From an uncultured Rhodospirillales bacterium (GTDB lineage: Bacteria > Pseudomonadota > Alphaproteobacteria > Azospirillales > Azospirillaceae): 54,558 bases of DNA. Below, piece by piece: positions 25,533 to 39,735 of this stretch. How positions within the stretch are numbered: the stretch's first letter is position 1; the number at the start of each line of letters is the position of its first letter. Made by a program: the position numbers and the translations under genes. Where the stretch lies: NCBI GenBank assembly GCA_903856295.1, contig CAIOBP010000114.1, positions 1 to 54,558 on the forward strand, in the 5' to 3' direction. The notes under the pieces are model-generated. The model saw nothing but the letters and a program-made list of their open reading frames with translations. It did no database searches and was not told where the DNA came from.

Positions 25533-25856
25533 ACTTCAGGCTTTCTCATCCGATCCTGATCTGTGGGCATGGCAGGTCTGCGCCACGATTGTCGAATCGT
25601 TTGACAATTCGCAGCTCAGGAGGATGCCTTACGTAATATTGGTGGCTGGCGAAGCCGTAAGGTAAAACGACATGGTGTTGCCGCTTATACCGAGACGCTG
25701 AAATCGGTTGTACTCTGTTCCTCGCAGAACAGGGCGCGCGGGTGGCTCCGGGGTATGAGTTGCTTTCGGTGCCGTGGTGTACAGTGGGCTTTACGGGGCG
25801 GGCGGCTCTCTGATTCGGCGCTCCCGGATACCCGGTTTTCAGCGGAGGGGGTTTTC
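25533..25856 (+). other. Leader region upstream of rquA
   Basis: 324 bases between tRNA-Gly and rquA. Three dyads are visible: ATTGTC ... GACAAT (near 25587-25609), CCTTACG ... CGTAAGG (25627-25633/25656-25662) and CTGTTC-N6-GAACAG (25715-25732). The first could end tRNA-Gly transcription although no T-tract follows. The third is the best operator candidate for rquA. No gene is supported here; the upstream extension of the rquA frame to 25755 has no ribosome site. Confidence 0.4.
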
Positions 25857-26597
25857 GTGTCGGTTGAAACTATCATTCCGGGCGAGACGATGGTCGTCGA
25901 TCGGGGCTGTCTGGGTGCCGAGACGGGCGCCGAGGACCGGGTTCCGAATTATCTCAACGACATTTATCGTTGGGCCTATCTCAATCCGCTGGCGCTGGCC
26001 ATCTTCAATCACCGGCCGATCGTGTCGGCGATTCTGTGGGGCAATTACGGCCGGCTGTTCCGGGCGGTGCTGGAAGAGGTGCGCCCCGGCGACCGGACGA
26101 TGCAGTTGGCGGCGGTCTATGGCCCGTTTTCGGCCGACCTGATGGAGGCTCTGGGGCCGGCGGGCAGCCTCGATCTGATCGAGGTGGCGCCGATTCAGGT
26201 CGAGATGACCCGCAAGAAGCTGGAAGCCTACAAGAGCGCCCGCGTGCTGCTCTGCGATGCCGCGAATCCGCCCCAGGGTCCCTACGATCTGGTGATCAGC
26301 TTTTTCTTGCTCCATGAGGTTCCCGAGGATTTCAAGGCGCGGATCGTCGATGCCGCGCTCAGCCGGCTCAAGCCGGGCGGGCGGGCGGTGTTCGTCGATT
26401 ATCATGGCCCCGAGCGCTGGCATCCGCTGCGGCCGGTGATGGTCAAGGTCTTCGACTGGCTCGAGCCGTTCGCCAAGATATTGTGGTCGAGGGAGATCGA
26501 CAGCTATGCCGGTTCGGGCGCGCCCGATGTGGTTTGGCGCAAGCGGACCTATTTCGGCGGGCTCTACCAGAAACTGGTGGCCGAACGGCGGGGGTGA
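25857..26597 (+). CDS. rquA: Rhodoquinone biosynthesis enzyme RquA
   Basis: RquA converts ubiquinone to rhodoquinone, the low-potential quinone that lets complex II run as fumarate reductase under low oxygen; the family uses S-adenosylmethionine as amino donor rather than as methyl donor. The product is 246 residues from a GTG at 25857, preceded by a GGAGGGGG site. Diagnostic segments are VPNYLNDIYRWAYLNP, LWGNYGRL, the altered cofactor motif MQLAAVYGPFS (83-92) instead of a canonical GxGxG, FFLLHEVPEDFK (149-160), DYHGPERWHPLR (181-192) and YFGGLYQKLVA at the C-terminus. It lies between tRNA-Gly and tRNA-Trp, alone. Confidence 0.9.
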   Translation: MSVETIIPGETMVVDRGCLGAETGAEDRVPNYLNDIYRWAYLNPLALAIFNHRPIVSAILWGNYGRLFRAVLEEVRPGDRTMQLAAVYGPFSADLMEALGPAGSLDLIEVAPIQVEMTRKKLEAYKSARVLLCDAANPPQGPYDLVISFFLLHEVPEDFKARIVDAALSRLKPGGRAVFVDYHGPERWHPLRPVMVKVFDWLEPFAKILWSREIDSYAGSGAPDVVWRKRTYFGGLYQKLVAERRG

Positions 26598-26629
26598 GCT
26601 TGACGTCGTCATTATTCCGAAACTTCCCC

Positions 26630-26658
26630 TTGCCAAGGCCGGCGTCGCCCGTTACAAA
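26630..26658 (+). promoter_or_regulatory. Candidate promoter for tRNA-Trp/secE-nusG
   Basis: TTGCCA (26630-26635), 17 bases, TACAAA (26653-26658), about 100 bases before tRNA-Trp. It matches the layout of the tRNA-Gly promoter candidate. A 7-bp hairpin (CACGGTT ... AACCGTG, 26676-26698) follows and could end rquA transcription or lie in the tRNA leader. Confidence 0.35.
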
Positions 26659-26759
26659 GGCCGACGCTTTTTCGGCACGGTTGGTCGTACGAACCGTGGC
26701 GGGCGGCTTTTCGCGTTATGGGGAGCCGGGAGCGTGAGTCGGAGTTTTGTTCGGGATTT

Positions 26760-26835
26760 AGGAGTGTAGCTCAATTGGTAGAGCACCGGTCTCCAAAACC
26801 GGGGGCTGGGGGTTCGAGCCCCTCCACTCCTGCCA
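26760..26835 (+). tRNA. tRNA-Trp (anticodon CCA)
   Basis: A 76-base cloverleaf: acceptor AGGAGTG/CACTCCT, D-arm GCTC/GAGC, anticodon stem CCGGT/ACCGG with loop CTCCAAA (anticodon CCA), T-arm GGGGG TTCGAGC CCCTC, and an encoded CCA end. tRNA-Trp directly before secE is a widely conserved bacterial arrangement. Confidence 0.96.
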
Positions 26836-26925
26836 GTTCCGAGTCCAGGCCGGGTTGATCCGTTGTTCGTTTTTTTCGTTTTCGCCTTCGATATCCCTAG
26901 AACCGCTGACATAACAAACAAGACG

Positions 26926-27120
26926 ATGAAGCAAAGCCCCGTTGAATTCGCACGAGACGTCCAGCGCGAAGCGCTCAAGGTCACTTGGCCGTCGCGCCGG
27001 GAGACGCTTGTGACCACGGCCATGGTGTTCGTGATGGTTATCCTGTCGGCCGTCTTCTTCCTGCTGGTCGATCAGGTCATGGCATTCGGGGTGCGCCAGA
27101 TACTCGGCTTGGGGAGCTGA
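26926..27120 (+). CDS. secE: Preprotein translocase subunit SecE
   Basis: Small essential subunit that clamps SecY in the Sec translocon. It has 64 residues, the short single-membrane-helix form found in most bacteria. The amphipathic region [24 protein letters not shown] carries the conserved VTWPS motif and precedes one membrane helix ([19 protein letters not shown]). The ATG at 26926 is used rather than the upstream in-frame start because the conserved part begins here. nusG starts four bases after its stop. Confidence 0.96.
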   Translation: MKQSPVEFARDVQREALKVTWPSRRETLVTTAMVFVMVILSAVFFLLVDQVMAFGVRQILGLGS

Positions 27121-27124
27121 CGCC

Positions 27125-27655
27125 GTGGCTGCTCGCTGGTATGTCGTCCACGTCTATTCCGGATTCGAGAAAAAGGTCGCTCAGGCGATCCGGGAGAAGG
27201 CCGCGCAAAAGGCCCTCGAGGACAAGTTCGAGGAAATCCTGGTTCCGACCGAGGAGATCGTCGAGATTCGCCGGGGCTCCAAGATCAACACCGAGCGCAA
27301 GTTCTTTCCGGGCTACGTGCTGGTCAAGATGGACCTGACCGACGACACGTGGCATCTGGTCAAGAACACGCCGAAGGTCACCGGTTTTCTCGGCGGCGGC
27401 GGCCGGCCTCAGCCGATCAGCCAGCACGAGGCCGAGCGGATCATCCATCAGGTTCAGGAAGGCATCGAACGGCCGAAATCCTCGATCATCTTCGAGATCG
27501 GCGAACAGGTTCGGGTCAGCGATGGTCCCTTCACCTCCTTCAACGGCACCGTCGAAGAGGTGGACGAGGAGAAGTCGCGACTCAAGGTGGCGGTGTCGAT
27601 CTTCGGCCGGTCGACTCCGGTCGAGCTGGAATACAGTCAGGTTGAGAAGGTCTGA
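27125..27655 (+). CDS. nusG: Transcription termination/antitermination factor NusG
   Basis: RNA polymerase-associated factor, 176 residues, with a GTG start. The NGN domain begins [20 protein letters not shown] and includes [23 protein letters not shown]. The KOW domain has [32 protein letters not shown] and binds Rho or S10. Sequence and length are standard. It is co-transcribed with secE (4-base gap). A 152-base spacer with GC-rich dyads separates it from rplK. Confidence 0.97.
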   Translation: MAARWYVVHVYSGFEKKVAQAIREKAAQKALEDKFEEILVPTEEIVEIRRGSKINTERKFFPGYVLVKMDLTDDTWHLVKNTPKVTGFLGGGGRPQPISQHEAERIIHQVQEGIERPKSSIIFEIGEQVRVSDGPFTSFNGTVEEVDEEKSRLKVAVSIFGRSTPVELEYSQVEKV

Positions 27656-27807
27656 GGCGGGGCGGGTCGCAGCGGGAGGAGTCTTCCGCGCCGTGACTCG
27701 GGCCGCAGGTTTTGTTTCGCGCGGGAGGCCGTCCCCGGAAGTCCAGGGGGAGCCGCACCGCGCACACCCGCGATCCCATCGGGGGGTCGCCTTGACGAGG
27801 TGTCGAG

Positions 27808-28236
27808 ATGGCGAAAAAAGTTACAGGCTACATCAAGCTGCAGGTCCCGGCCGGCAAGGCCAATCCGTCGCCGCCGATCGGCCCGGCGCTCGGTCAGCGC
27901 GGCCTGAACATCATGGAATTCGTGAAGGCGTTCAACGCCCGCACCCAGGACCTGGAAACGGGCATGCCGGTGCCGGTGGTGATCACGGCCTATTCGGACC
28001 GGTCCTTCACCTTCGTGACCAAGACCCCGCCGGTCACCTACTTCATCAAGAAGGCCACCGGCGTCGCCAAGGGCTCGGCGACCACCGGCAAGGGCTTCAT
28101 CGGCACCATCTCGTGGGACCAGTGCCGCGAGATCGCGGCCAAGAAGATGGTCGATCTCAACGCCCACGACGTTGAAGCCGCGGCGCAGATGATCGCCGGT
28201 TCCGCCCGTTCCATGGGCTTGCAGGTGGTGGAGTAA
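27808..28236 (+). CDS. rplK: Large-subunit ribosomal protein L11
   Basis: 142 residues. The N-terminal domain contains the conserved [29 protein letters not shown], and the C-terminal rRNA-binding domain has [16 protein letters not shown]. It is part of the GTPase-associated centre and needed for stringent-response sensing by RelA. It starts the L11 operon with rplA four bases downstream. Confidence 0.98.
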   Translation: MAKKVTGYIKLQVPAGKANPSPPIGPALGQRGLNIMEFVKAFNARTQDLETGMPVPVVITAYSDRSFTFVTKTPPVTYFIKKATGVAKGSATTGKGFIGTISWDQCREIAAKKMVDLNAHDVEAAAQMIAGSARSMGLQVVE

Positions 28237-28240
28237 GACC

Positions 28241-28942
28241 ATGGCCAAGATCGGAAAGCGTCTCAAGGCGGCCAAGACGACCGTCAACCCGAATGCCTTC
28301 GTCGCTCTCGAAGCGGCGGTGAAGCTGGTCAAGTCCAACGCCAAGGCCAAGTTCGACGAGACCGTCGAAATCGCCATGAACCTCGGCATCGACCCCCGTC
28401 ATGCCGACCAGATGGTCCGCGGCATGGTGCTGCTGCCCAACGGCACCGGCAAGACCGTGCGGGTCGCGGTGTTCGCCAAGGGTGCCAAGGCCGATGAGGC
28501 GCGGGCCGCCGGAGCCGACATCGTCGGCGCCGAAGACCTCGCCGAGAAGATTCAGGGCGGTCAGATGGATTTCGACCGCTGCATCGCCTCGCCCGACATG
28601 ATGGCGGTGGTCGGCAAGCTCGGTAAGATTCTCGGCCCGCGCGGCCTGATGCCCAATCCCAAGCTCGGCACCGTGACGCCGAACGTCGGGGAGGCGGTGA
28701 AGGCGGCCAAGGGCGGCAACGTCGAGTTCCGCGCCGAGAAGGCCGGTATCGTTCATGCCGGTGTCGGCAAGGCTAGCTTCACGGAAGAGGCGCTGGTCGA
28801 GAACGTCCGGGCGTTCGTCGGTGCGATCAACCGTGCGCGCCCCAGCGGCGCCAAGGGCACCTACATCGAGAAGGTGTCGCTGAGTTCGACCATGGGGCCG
28901 GGCGTCAAGCTCGATCTCGGGACGATTTCGGCCCAGGCGTAA
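28241..28942 (+). CDS. rplA: Large-subunit ribosomal protein L1
   Basis: 233 residues, normal length. It shows the L1 signature region [20 protein letters not shown] and the domain containing [20 protein letters not shown]1 forms the mobile stalk at the E site and in many bacteria represses its own operon by binding the mRNA leader. It is coupled closely to rplK. Confidence 0.98.
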   Translation: MAKIGKRLKAAKTTVNPNAFVALEAAVKLVKSNAKAKFDETVEIAMNLGIDPRHADQMVRGMVLLPNGTGKTVRVAVFAKGAKADEARAAGADIVGAEDLAEKIQGGQMDFDRCIASPDMMAVVGKLGKILGPRGLMPNPKLGTVTPNVGEAVKAAKGGNVEFRAEKAGIVHAGVGKASFTEEALVENVRAFVGAINRARPSGAKGTYIEKVSLSSTMGPGVKLDLGTISAQA

Positions 28943-29236
28943 TGTGTTTTTGTCGCTGCGTCCCTCGGGAGGCGGCGGCAAAGGGGCGGAAAGGTCCGGG
29001 TTTACCCGGATACCTCCGCCCACCCTGTCCGAGACCGCGGGTGCCGGGGTTCGCTCCGGCTTAAAATGTCTGGCCCGCCGAGACGGGAGTTGCAACCGGA
29101 TTTCCCGGCCCTCTCCAGGAAAAGGAGAGGATGCCGGATCAGAGACGGCGAGAACTTCTGGGACAGGTTGAACCGGGGCGGTGTCGCTGAGCGGCATGGT
29201 CCCATGGGTGCAACTTACTGGTACGGAGGCGATCCC
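28943..29236 (+). promoter_or_regulatory. Likely L10 leader / regulatory spacer upstream of rplJ
   Basis: A 294-base spacer between rplA and rplJ without a supported gene. It contains several dyads, for example CCTCTCC-N7-GGAGAGG (about 29109-29129), and the sequence conserved in many bacterial L10 leaders sits in this position, where L10-L12 represses its own synthesis. The exact fold was not computed, so the call rests mainly on position and length. Confidence 0.45.
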
Positions 29237-29767
29237 TTGGATCGGACACAGAAGGAGAAGGCGATTGCCGCGCTGAGCAAGCGCGTGCAGGACGTGTCCC
29301 TTGTGGTGGTCACCCGCCATAACGGGCTCACGGTCGCGGAAGTGACCGACCTGCGGCGCAAGATGCGTGCGGCGGGCGCCAACTTCAGCGTCACGAAGAA
29401 CCGGCTCGCCCGTATTGCTCTGAAGGGCACACAGTTCGAGAACCTGGACGGACTCTTCAAGGGTCCGACCGCGATCGCCTATTCGCGCGATCCGGTGGCC
29501 GCCGCCAAGGTGGCCACCGACTATGCCAAGGCCAACGAAAAGCTCTCGATCCTGGGAGCCGGTCTCGGCACGGTGGTTCTGAATGCCGAGGGCGTGCTGG
29601 CGCTTGCCAAGCTGCCGTCGCTCAACGAACTGCGTGCGGGCCTTCTCGGCATGATCAATACGCCGGCGACGCGGATCGCCGGTGTGCTGCAAGCGCCGGG
29701 CGGACAGCTCGCCCGCGTGCTTTCGGCCTATGCCAAGAAGGACGAGTCTCAGGGCGAGGCGGCGTGA
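29237..29767 (+). CDS. rplJ: Large-subunit ribosomal protein L10
   Basis: 176 residues from a TTG start at 29237, preceded by a GGAGG site (29225-29229). The protein then begins DRTQKEKAIAALSKRV, which is where alphaproteobacterial L10 normally begins. The frame is open upstream to 29066 but runs through the leader. It anchors the L7/L12 stalk; the conserved VTKNRLARIALKGT and FKGPTAIAYS segments are present. A TTG start on a very highly expressed gene probably helps autoregulation. Confidence 0.95.
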   Translation: MDRTQKEKAIAALSKRVQDVSLVVVTRHNGLTVAEVTDLRRKMRAAGANFSVTKNRLARIALKGTQFENLDGLFKGPTAIAYSRDPVAAAKVATDYAKANEKLSILGAGLGTVVLNAEGVLALAKLPSLNELRAGLLGMINTPATRIAGVLQAPGGQLARVLSAYAKKDESQGEAA

Positions 29768-29817
29768 CGTCGATAAACCCAACCATTCCCAAAGTTCATA
29801 TCTCCTGGAGTTGACAG

Positions 29818-30192
29818 ATGTCGAAGTTGGAAAAGCTTGTTGATGAGTTGTCGGCGCTGACCGTGATCGAGGCCGCCGAGTTGTCGAAGATGCTGGAAGA
29901 GAAGTGGGGCGTTTCGGCTGCTGCGCCGGTTGCCGCCGCCGCTCCGGTTGCCGCCGTTGCCGCCGCTCCGGTCGAAGAGCAGACCGAGTTCAACGTGATC
30001 CTGGCCGCCGCTGGCGACAAGAAGATCAACGTCATCAAGGAAGTGCGCGCGATCACCGGTCTCGGCCTCAAGGAAGCCAAGGATCTGGTCGAGGGTGCGC
30101 CCAAGGCCGTCAAGGAAGGCGTCTCGAAAGAAGACGCCGCGAAGATCAAGAAGCAGCTTGAAGACGCTGGCGCGACCGTCGAAGTTAAGTAA
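29818..30192 (+). CDS. rplL: Large-subunit ribosomal protein L7/L12
   Basis: 124 residues: N-terminal dimerisation part ([27 protein letters not shown]), an Ala/Pro-rich hinge and the C-terminal factor-binding domain ([38 protein letters not shown]). It forms the stalk that recruits translation GTPases. A CTGGAG ribosome site precedes the ATG. Confidence 0.98.
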   Translation: MSKLEKLVDELSALTVIEAAELSKMLEEKWGVSAAAPVAAAAPVAAVAAAPVEEQTEFNVILAAAGDKKINVIKEVRAITGLGLKEAKDLVEGAPKAVKEGVSKEDAAKIKKQLEDAGATVEVK

Positions 30193-30235
30193 GCTTGCTT
30201 TGACGATCGACGTCGTACATAGCGCAACGCCGGAC

Positions 30236-30254
30236 GGCGACGGGATCCGTCGCC
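30236..30254 (+). terminator. Hairpin between rplL and rpoB (possible attenuator)
   Basis: A perfect 8-bp stem with a 3-base loop (GGCGACGG-GAT-CCGTCGCC) in the 154-base rplL-rpoB spacer. No T-tract follows, so it may be a partial terminator or an RNA processing site that sets the ratio of ribosomal protein to polymerase mRNA, as known for other bacteria at this position. Confidence 0.45.
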
Positions 30255-30346
30255 GGCCGGTGCTTGCGTCTTCTGCGCGGTTTGGGGCCCTTCGCGCGGT
30301 CGGGCACCGCCAGAGACTGGGCTAAGATTTGGAGTCGGGGACATCC

Positions 30347-33300
30347 ATGGCTAAATCCTTTACGGGACGCAAGCGTGTTCGGAAGAGCTTCGGGCGGATT
30401 CCGGAAGTCACCCAGATGCCGAACCTCATTGAGGTGCAGCGCAGTTCCTATGACCATTTTTTGCAAATGGACGTGCCGCCCGAAAAGCGGGTGTTCGTCG
30501 GATTGCAGGAAGTGTTCAAGTCGGTGTTTCCGATTAAGGACTTCTCCGACCGTGCCGTGCTCGACTTCGTGAAATACGAGTTGGAGCAGCCGAAATACGA
30601 TGTCGAGGAATGCCAGCAGCGCGGCATGACCTTCGCGGCGCCGCTCAAGGTGACGCTCCGGCTCTCGGTGTTCGACATCGAGGAGGACACCGGTCTGCGC
30701 TCGATCCGCGACATCAAGGAGCAGGATGTCTACATGGGCGACATGCCGCTCATGACCGCGAACGGCACCTTTGTGATCAATGGTACCGAGCGCGTGATCG
30801 TCTCCCAGATGCATCGTTCGCCGGGCGTGTTCTTCGACCACGACAAGGGCAAGACCCACAGCTCCGGCAAGTATCTCTTTGCCGCCCGGGTCATTCCTTA
30901 TCGCGGCTCCTGGCTTGACTTCGAGTTCGACGCCAAGGACTTGGTTTATGTTCGTATCGACCGTCGGCGCAAGTTGCCGGCGACCACCCTGCTGTTCGCC
31001 CTTGATGGCGCCGAGACCGAGAAGCTGCGCGCCGGACGGCGCGAGCCGCTGGCGCCCTATGAGGCCCAGGGCATGGGCAAGGAGGAAATCCTTTCCACCT
31101 TCTACGGCTCGATTTCCTACAGCCGGGCTGGCAGCGGTTGGAAGACGCCGTTCGATGCCGAGCGGCTGAAGAATGTCAAGCTGGCGTCCGATCTGATCGA
31201 TGCCGCCACCGGTCAGGTGGTGGTGACCGCCGGCACCAAGATCACGCCGCGTCTCTCCAAGAAGCTGATCGAGGCGGGCCTGAGCGAGCAATTGGTGTCG
31301 ACCGAAGAGCTGACCGGCCAATACCTCGCCGCCGACATGATCAACGAGAAGACCGGCGAGGTTTACTACGAGGCCGGCGACGAGTTGACCCTGGCCGCGA
31401 TCGAAAAGCTGGAGAAGGTCGGAATCAGCCAGATTCCGGTGCTGGCCATCGACCATGTCAATGTCGGCGCCTACATGCGCAACACCATGGCCGCCGACCG
31501 CAACGCCAGCCGCGAAGACGCGCTGATCGATATCTACCGCGTCATGCGTCCGGGCGAGCCGCCGACTCTCGAGTCGGCCGAGGCGCTGTTCCAGGGCCTG
31601 TTCTTCGACAGCGAGCGCTATGACCTTTCGGCGGTCGGCCGGGTCAAGATGAATGCCCGCCTCGGTTTCCAGACCGACGACCAAGTGCGGGTGCTGCGCA
31701 AGGCGGACGTGCTGGAAATCTTGCGCGTGCTGGTCAGCCTCAAGGACGGCCGGGGCGAAATCGACGACATCGATCATCTCGGCAACCGCCGCGTGCGGTC
31801 GGTCGGCGAGTTGATGGAGAATCAGTACCGGGTCGGTCTGCTGCGCATGGAGCGCGCGATTCGCGAGCGCATGTCCTCGGTTGAGATCGACACCGTGATG
31901 CCTCACGATTTGATCAATGCCAAGCCGGCGGCGGCGGCGGTGCGCGAGTTCTTCGGCTCGTCGCAGTTGTCCCAGTTCATGGATCAGACCAACCCGTTGT
32001 CGGAAATCACCCACAAGCGGCGCCTTTCAGCCCTCGGGCCGGGCGGTCTGACCCGCGAGCGCGCCGGCTTCGAGGTGCGAGACGTACACCCGACCCATTA
32101 TGGCCGCATCTGCCCGATTGAGACGCCGGAAGGCCCGAACATCGGCCTGATCAACAGTCTGGCCACGTACGCCCGGGTCAACCAGTACGGCTTCATCGAA
32201 AGCCCGTACCGCAAGGTCGATAACTGCCGGGTCACCGACGAGGTGGTGTACCTGTCGGCGATGGAGGAGGGCAGGTACACCGTTGCCCAGGCCAACGCCG
32301 TGGTTGACGAGAAGGGCCATTTTACCGCCGATTTGGTGTCTTGCCGCCAGGGCGGTGAGTATTTGATGGTCAAGCCTGAGAATATTCAGCTGATCGACGT
32401 GTCGCCGAAGCAGTTGGTTTCGGTGGCGGCGGCGCTGATCCCGTTCCTGGAAAACGACGACGCCAACCGCGCGCTGATGGGCTCGAACATGCAGCGGCAG
32501 GCGGTGCCGTTGCTCCAGGCCGATGCGCCGCTGGTCGGCACCGGCATGGAGGCGACCGTTGCCCGCGACTCCGGTGTGGCCATCGTCGCCCGGCGTTCGG
32601 GAATGATCGACCAGATCGACGCCACCCGCATCGTCATTCGCGCCACCGAGGACACCAACGCTGCCGCGCCCGGTGTCGACATTTATAACCTGTTGAAATT
32701 CCAGCGCTCTAACCAGAATACCTGTATCACTCAGCGGCCGCTCGTGCGGGTGGGCGATCAGGTCAAGGCTGGCGACATCATCGCCGACGGCCCCAGCACC
32801 CAGTTCGGCGAGTTGGCGCTCGGGCGCAACGTTCTGGTCGCGTTCATGCCCTGGAACGGCTACAACTTCGAAGACTCGATCCTGATTTCCGAGCGCATCG
32901 TGCGTGACGACGTGTTTACCTCGATCCATATCGAGGAATTCGAAGTCATGGCCCGCGACACCAAGCTCGGCCAGGAAGAAATCACCCGCGATATTCCCAA
33001 CGTCGGCGAGGAAGCGCTCAAGAACCTCGACGAAGCCGGTATCGTTTACATCGGCGCTGAGGTGAAGCCGGGCGATATTCTGGTCGGCAAGGTCACGCCC
33101 AAGGGCGAAAGCCCGATGACCCCGGAAGAAAAACTGCTGCGTGCCATCTTCGGCGAAAAGGCCAGCGATGTTCGCGACACCTCGTTGCGTCTGCCGCCGG
33201 GTGTGGCCGGAACGGTGGTCGATGTTCGGGTGTTCTCGCGCCGCGGTGTCGACAAGGACGAGCGCGCGATGCAGATCGAGCGCGCCCAAATCGAGAAGCT

Positions 33301-34531
33301 GGCCAAGGACCGTGACGACGAGAAGGCGATCCTGGAGCGCAGCTTCTACAGCCGGCTCAAGGAAGTGCTGCTCGGACAGGTCGCGGTCAGCGGTCCGCGC
33401 GGTTTCCAGGCCTCCGGGCAGCCGATTACCGAGGTGGTGCTCAAGCCCTACACCCACGGTCAGTGGCGGCAGATCAGTGTCACCAATGAGCAGGTGATGG
33501 AGGATATCGAGGCCATGGGCCGGGTGTTCGATGAATCCATCGATGCTCTCAAGGCCCGCTTCGAAAACAAGGTCGAGAAGCTCCAGCGTGGCGATGAATT
33601 GCCGCCCGGCGTGATGAAGATGGTCAAGGTCTTCGTCGCGGTGAAGCGCAAGCTGCAACCCGGCGACAAGATGGCCGGCCGCCATGGCAACAAGGGCGTG
33701 GTCTCCAAGATCATCCCGATCGAGGATATGCCCTATCTTGAGGACGGTCGTCCGGTTGATCTGGTGCTCAACCCGTTGGGCGTGCCTTCGCGCATGAATG
33801 TCGGGCAGATTCTTGAGACGCATCTTGGCTGGGCCTCGGCGGGACTGGGGCGCCAGATCGGCGAGTTGCTCGACAAGTACCGGATCGCCATGCGCAACAA
33901 TCCGGGCTCGGGCGATCTTGAACCGCTGCGTACGCGTCTGCGTACGGTGTATGGCGAGAAGGCGTACGCCGCCGATATCGCCGATCTCAGCGGCCAGGAA
34001 CTGGTGGAGTTGGGCAACAACCTGCGGGTCGGCGTTCCTTTCGCCACCCCGGTGTTCGACGGCGCCCGCGAGGAAGACATCTGCCATATGCTGGAGGAGG
34101 CCGGGCTGTCGCGCTCGGGGCAGGTCACCCTGATCGACGGTCGCACCGGCGAGGCGTTCGATCGTCAGGTCACGGTCGGTTACATCTACATGCTCAAGCT
34201 GCATCACTTGGTTGACGACAAGATCCACGCGCGTTCGATCGGCCCCTACAGCCTGGTTACCCAGCAACCGTTGGGCGGTAAGGCTCAATTCGGCGGACAA
34301 CGTTTCGGTGAAATGGAAGTGTGGGCGCTTGAAGCGTACGGCGCCGCGTACACCCTCCAGGAAATGCTGACCGTCAAGTCCGACGACGTCTCGGGACGGA
34401 CGAAGGTGTACGAGGCCATCGTCCGTGGCGACGACAACTTCGAAGCCGGAATTCCGGAATCGTTCAACGTCTTGGTCAAGGAACTGCGGTCCCTCGGCCT
34501 GAACGTCGAACTCAATCAGCGGACCCTTTGA
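30347..34531 (+). CDS. rpoB: RNA polymerase beta subunit
   Basis: 1394 residues, typical for Alphaproteobacteria. It begins [20 protein letters not shown]. The rifampicin-pocket region ([34 protein letters not shown]) is wild-type-looking, with the residues usually altered by resistance mutations intact. Downstream are [14 protein letters not shown] and the C-terminal clamp region ([24 protein letters not shown]). The start at 30347 fits the conserved N-terminus; an in-frame TTG 18 bases upstream is less likely. Confidence 0.98.
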   Translation: MAKSFTGRKRVRKSFGRIPEVTQMPNLIEVQRSSYDHFLQMDVPPEKRVFVGLQEVFKSVFPIKDFSDRAVLDFVKYELEQPKYDVEECQQRGMTFAAPLKVTLRLSVFDIEEDTGLRSIRDIKEQDVYMGDMPLMTANGTFVINGTERVIVSQMHRSPGVFFDHDKGKTHSSGKYLFAARVIPYRGSWLDFEFDAKDLVYVRIDRRRKLPATTLLFALDGAETEKLRAGRREPLAPYEAQGMGKEEILSTFYGSISYSRAGSGWKTPFDAERLKNVKLASDLIDAATGQVVVTAGTKITPRLSKKLIEAGLSEQLVSTEELTGQYLAADMINEKTGEVYYEAGDELTLAAIEKLEKVGISQIPVLAIDHVNVGAYMRNTMAADRNASREDALIDIYRVMRPGEPPTLESAEALFQGLFFDSERYDLSAVGRVKMNARLGFQTDDQVRVLRKADVLEILRVLVSLKDGRGEIDDIDHLGNRRVRSVGELMENQYRVGLLRMERAIRERMSSVEIDTVMPHDLINAKPAAAAVREFFGSSQLSQFMDQTNPLSEITHKRRLSALGPGGLTRERAGFEVRDVHPTHYGRICPIETPEGPNIGLINSLATYARVNQYGFIESPYRKVDNCRVTDEVVYLSAMEEGRYTVAQANAVVDEKGHFTADLVSCRQGGEYLMVKPENIQLIDVSPKQLVSVAAALIPFLENDDANRALMGSNMQRQAVPLLQADAPLVGTGMEATVARDSGVAIVARRSGMIDQIDATRIVIRATEDTNAAAPGVDIYNLLKFQRSNQNTCITQRPLVRVGDQVKAGDIIADGPSTQFGELALGRNVLVAFMPWNGYNFEDSILISERIVRDDVFTSIHIEEFEVMARDTKLGQEEITRDIPNVGEEALKNLDEAGIVYIGAEVKPGDILVGKVTPKGESPMTPEEKLLRAIFGEKASDVRDTSLRLPPGVAGTVVDVRVFSRRGVDKDERAMQIERAQIEKLAKDRDDEKAILERSFYSRLKEVLLGQVAVSGPRGFQASGQPITEVVLKPYTHGQWRQISVTNEQVMEDIEAMGRVFDESIDALKARFENKVEKLQRGDELPPGVMKMVKVFVAVKRKLQPGDKMAGRHGNKGVVSKIIPIEDMPYLEDGRPVDLVLNPLGVPSRMNVGQILETHLGWASAGLGRQIGELLDKYRIAMRNNPGSGDLEPLRTRLRTVYGEKAYAADIADLSGQELVELGNNLRVGVPFATPVFDGAREEDICHMLEEAGLSRSGQVTLIDGRTGEAFDRQVTVGYIYMLKLHHLVDDKIHARSIGPYSLVTQQPLGGKAQFGGQRFGEMEVWALEAYGAAYTLQEMLTVKSDDVSGRTKVYEAIVRGDDNFEAGIPESFNVLVKELRSLGLNVELNQRTL

Positions 34532-38719
<4,188 letters not shown>

Positions 38720-38747
38720 ACCAGCGCTTTTTGGACGTGTTATCTCT

Positions 38748-38787
38748 CTCCCTCCGCACCTGTGTGCGGGGGGAGATCGCTTTTCTG
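38748..38787 (+). terminator. Rho-independent terminator after rpoC
   Basis: A 12-bp, GC-rich stem with one internal mismatch (38748-38759 with 38764-38775) and a 4-base loop is followed by a short T-rich stretch (CTTTTCTG). It lies 29 bases after the rpoC stop and closes the secE-rpoC transcription unit. Confidence 0.85.
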
Positions 38788-38892
38788 TGATCTTCGCCAC
38801 TGTTTTTTTGTGAAAGCGTGGTAGAATCCAGCGCATTGAGAGCGCTCTTACCGGCGTTGGCCCGGCTCGGCGAGACACGCGGCAGGAAGGCG

Positions 38893-39735
38893 ATGGGGTT
38901 TCAAGTCACCTTTTGGGGGGTTCGCGGCACCATTCCCTGCCCGATGGCCTCACATATGCAGTTCGGCGGCAACACCAGTTGCGTCGAGGTCGCGGCCGGC
39001 GATGCCCGGATCATTTTCGACGCCGGGACCGGCTTGCGGCTGCTGGGCAAGCGTTTCCTGACCGATGGCATCCGTCGGGCGACTCTGCTGCTCAGCCATA
39101 CCCACCTCGATCACATCAGCGGCTTCCCCTTTTTCGGGCCGGCGTTTCAGCCGGGCTTTATGTTCCGGGTGATGGCCGGGCATCTGGGCAATGGTGGCCG
39201 CGACGCCACCGACATCCGTTCGGTGCTGGCCCGTCAGATGGAGCGGCCGCTGTTTCCGGTGCCGCTCCAAACCATGGGGGGCTCGATCAGCTTCGATGAT
39301 TTCAGTCCCGGCGATGGCTTTGCCCTGGGCGGAGGGGTGCGGGTGCGGACCGCGCCGTTGAACCACCCCGACGGCGCCACCGGTTATGTCGTCGAATATC
39401 GCGGGCGCTCGGTGGCTTTCGTTACCGATACCGAGCATTTCCCCGGCCGCATCGATGAAAATATCCTGGCGTTGGTCGAGGGGGTGGATCTGCTGATCTA
39501 CGACACCACCTATACCGATGCCGAATATGTCGCCGCCCGCGTCGGCTGGGGCCACTCGACCTGGCAGGAAGGCGTGAAACTGGCCAAGGCGGCGAAAGTC
39601 GGCCGGTTGGTGCTGTTCCATCACGAACCCGATCACGACGATCAGACCATGGCCCGCATTGAAGCCGAAGCCCAGGCCATGCGCCCCGGCACCTTCGCCG
39701 CCCGCGAAGGCGCGACCGTGGTGCTGGCGGAGTAG
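38893..39735 (+). CDS. Metallo-beta-lactamase-fold hydrolase
   Basis: 280 residues from the ATG at 38893 (AGGAAGG just upstream). The metal-binding motif HTHLDH is at 69-74, with further ligands in NHPDGATGYVVEY, VTDTEHF and the final LFHHEPDHDD. The N-terminal FWGVRGTIPCP is typical of a cluster of cytosolic MBL-fold proteins close to PqqB/PhnP-type phosphodiesterases, some of them found next to response-regulator genes. No signal peptide. The substrate is unknown. A -10-like TAGAAT lies at 38822-38827. It is convergent with the DASS permease. Confidence 0.88.
   Translation: MGFQVTFWGVRGTIPCPMASHMQFGGNTSCVEVAAGDARIIFDAGTGLRLLGKRFLTDGIRRATLLLSHTHLDHISGFPFFGPAFQPGFMFRVMAGHLGNGGRDATDIRSVLARQMERPLFPVPLQTMGGSISFDDFSPGDGFALGGGVRVRTAPLNHPDGATGYVVEYRGRSVAFVTDTEHFPGRIDENILALVEGVDLLIYDTTYTDAEYVAARVGWGHSTWQEGVKLAKAAKVGRLVLFHHEPDHDDQTMARIEAEAQAMRPGTFAAREGATVVLAE

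Noticed and set aside
25715-25732. GTTC/GAAC dyad as a LexA (SOS) box
   Set aside because: The alphaproteobacterial SOS box is a direct repeat GTTC-N7-GTTC; this is an inverted repeat with a 6-base spacer.
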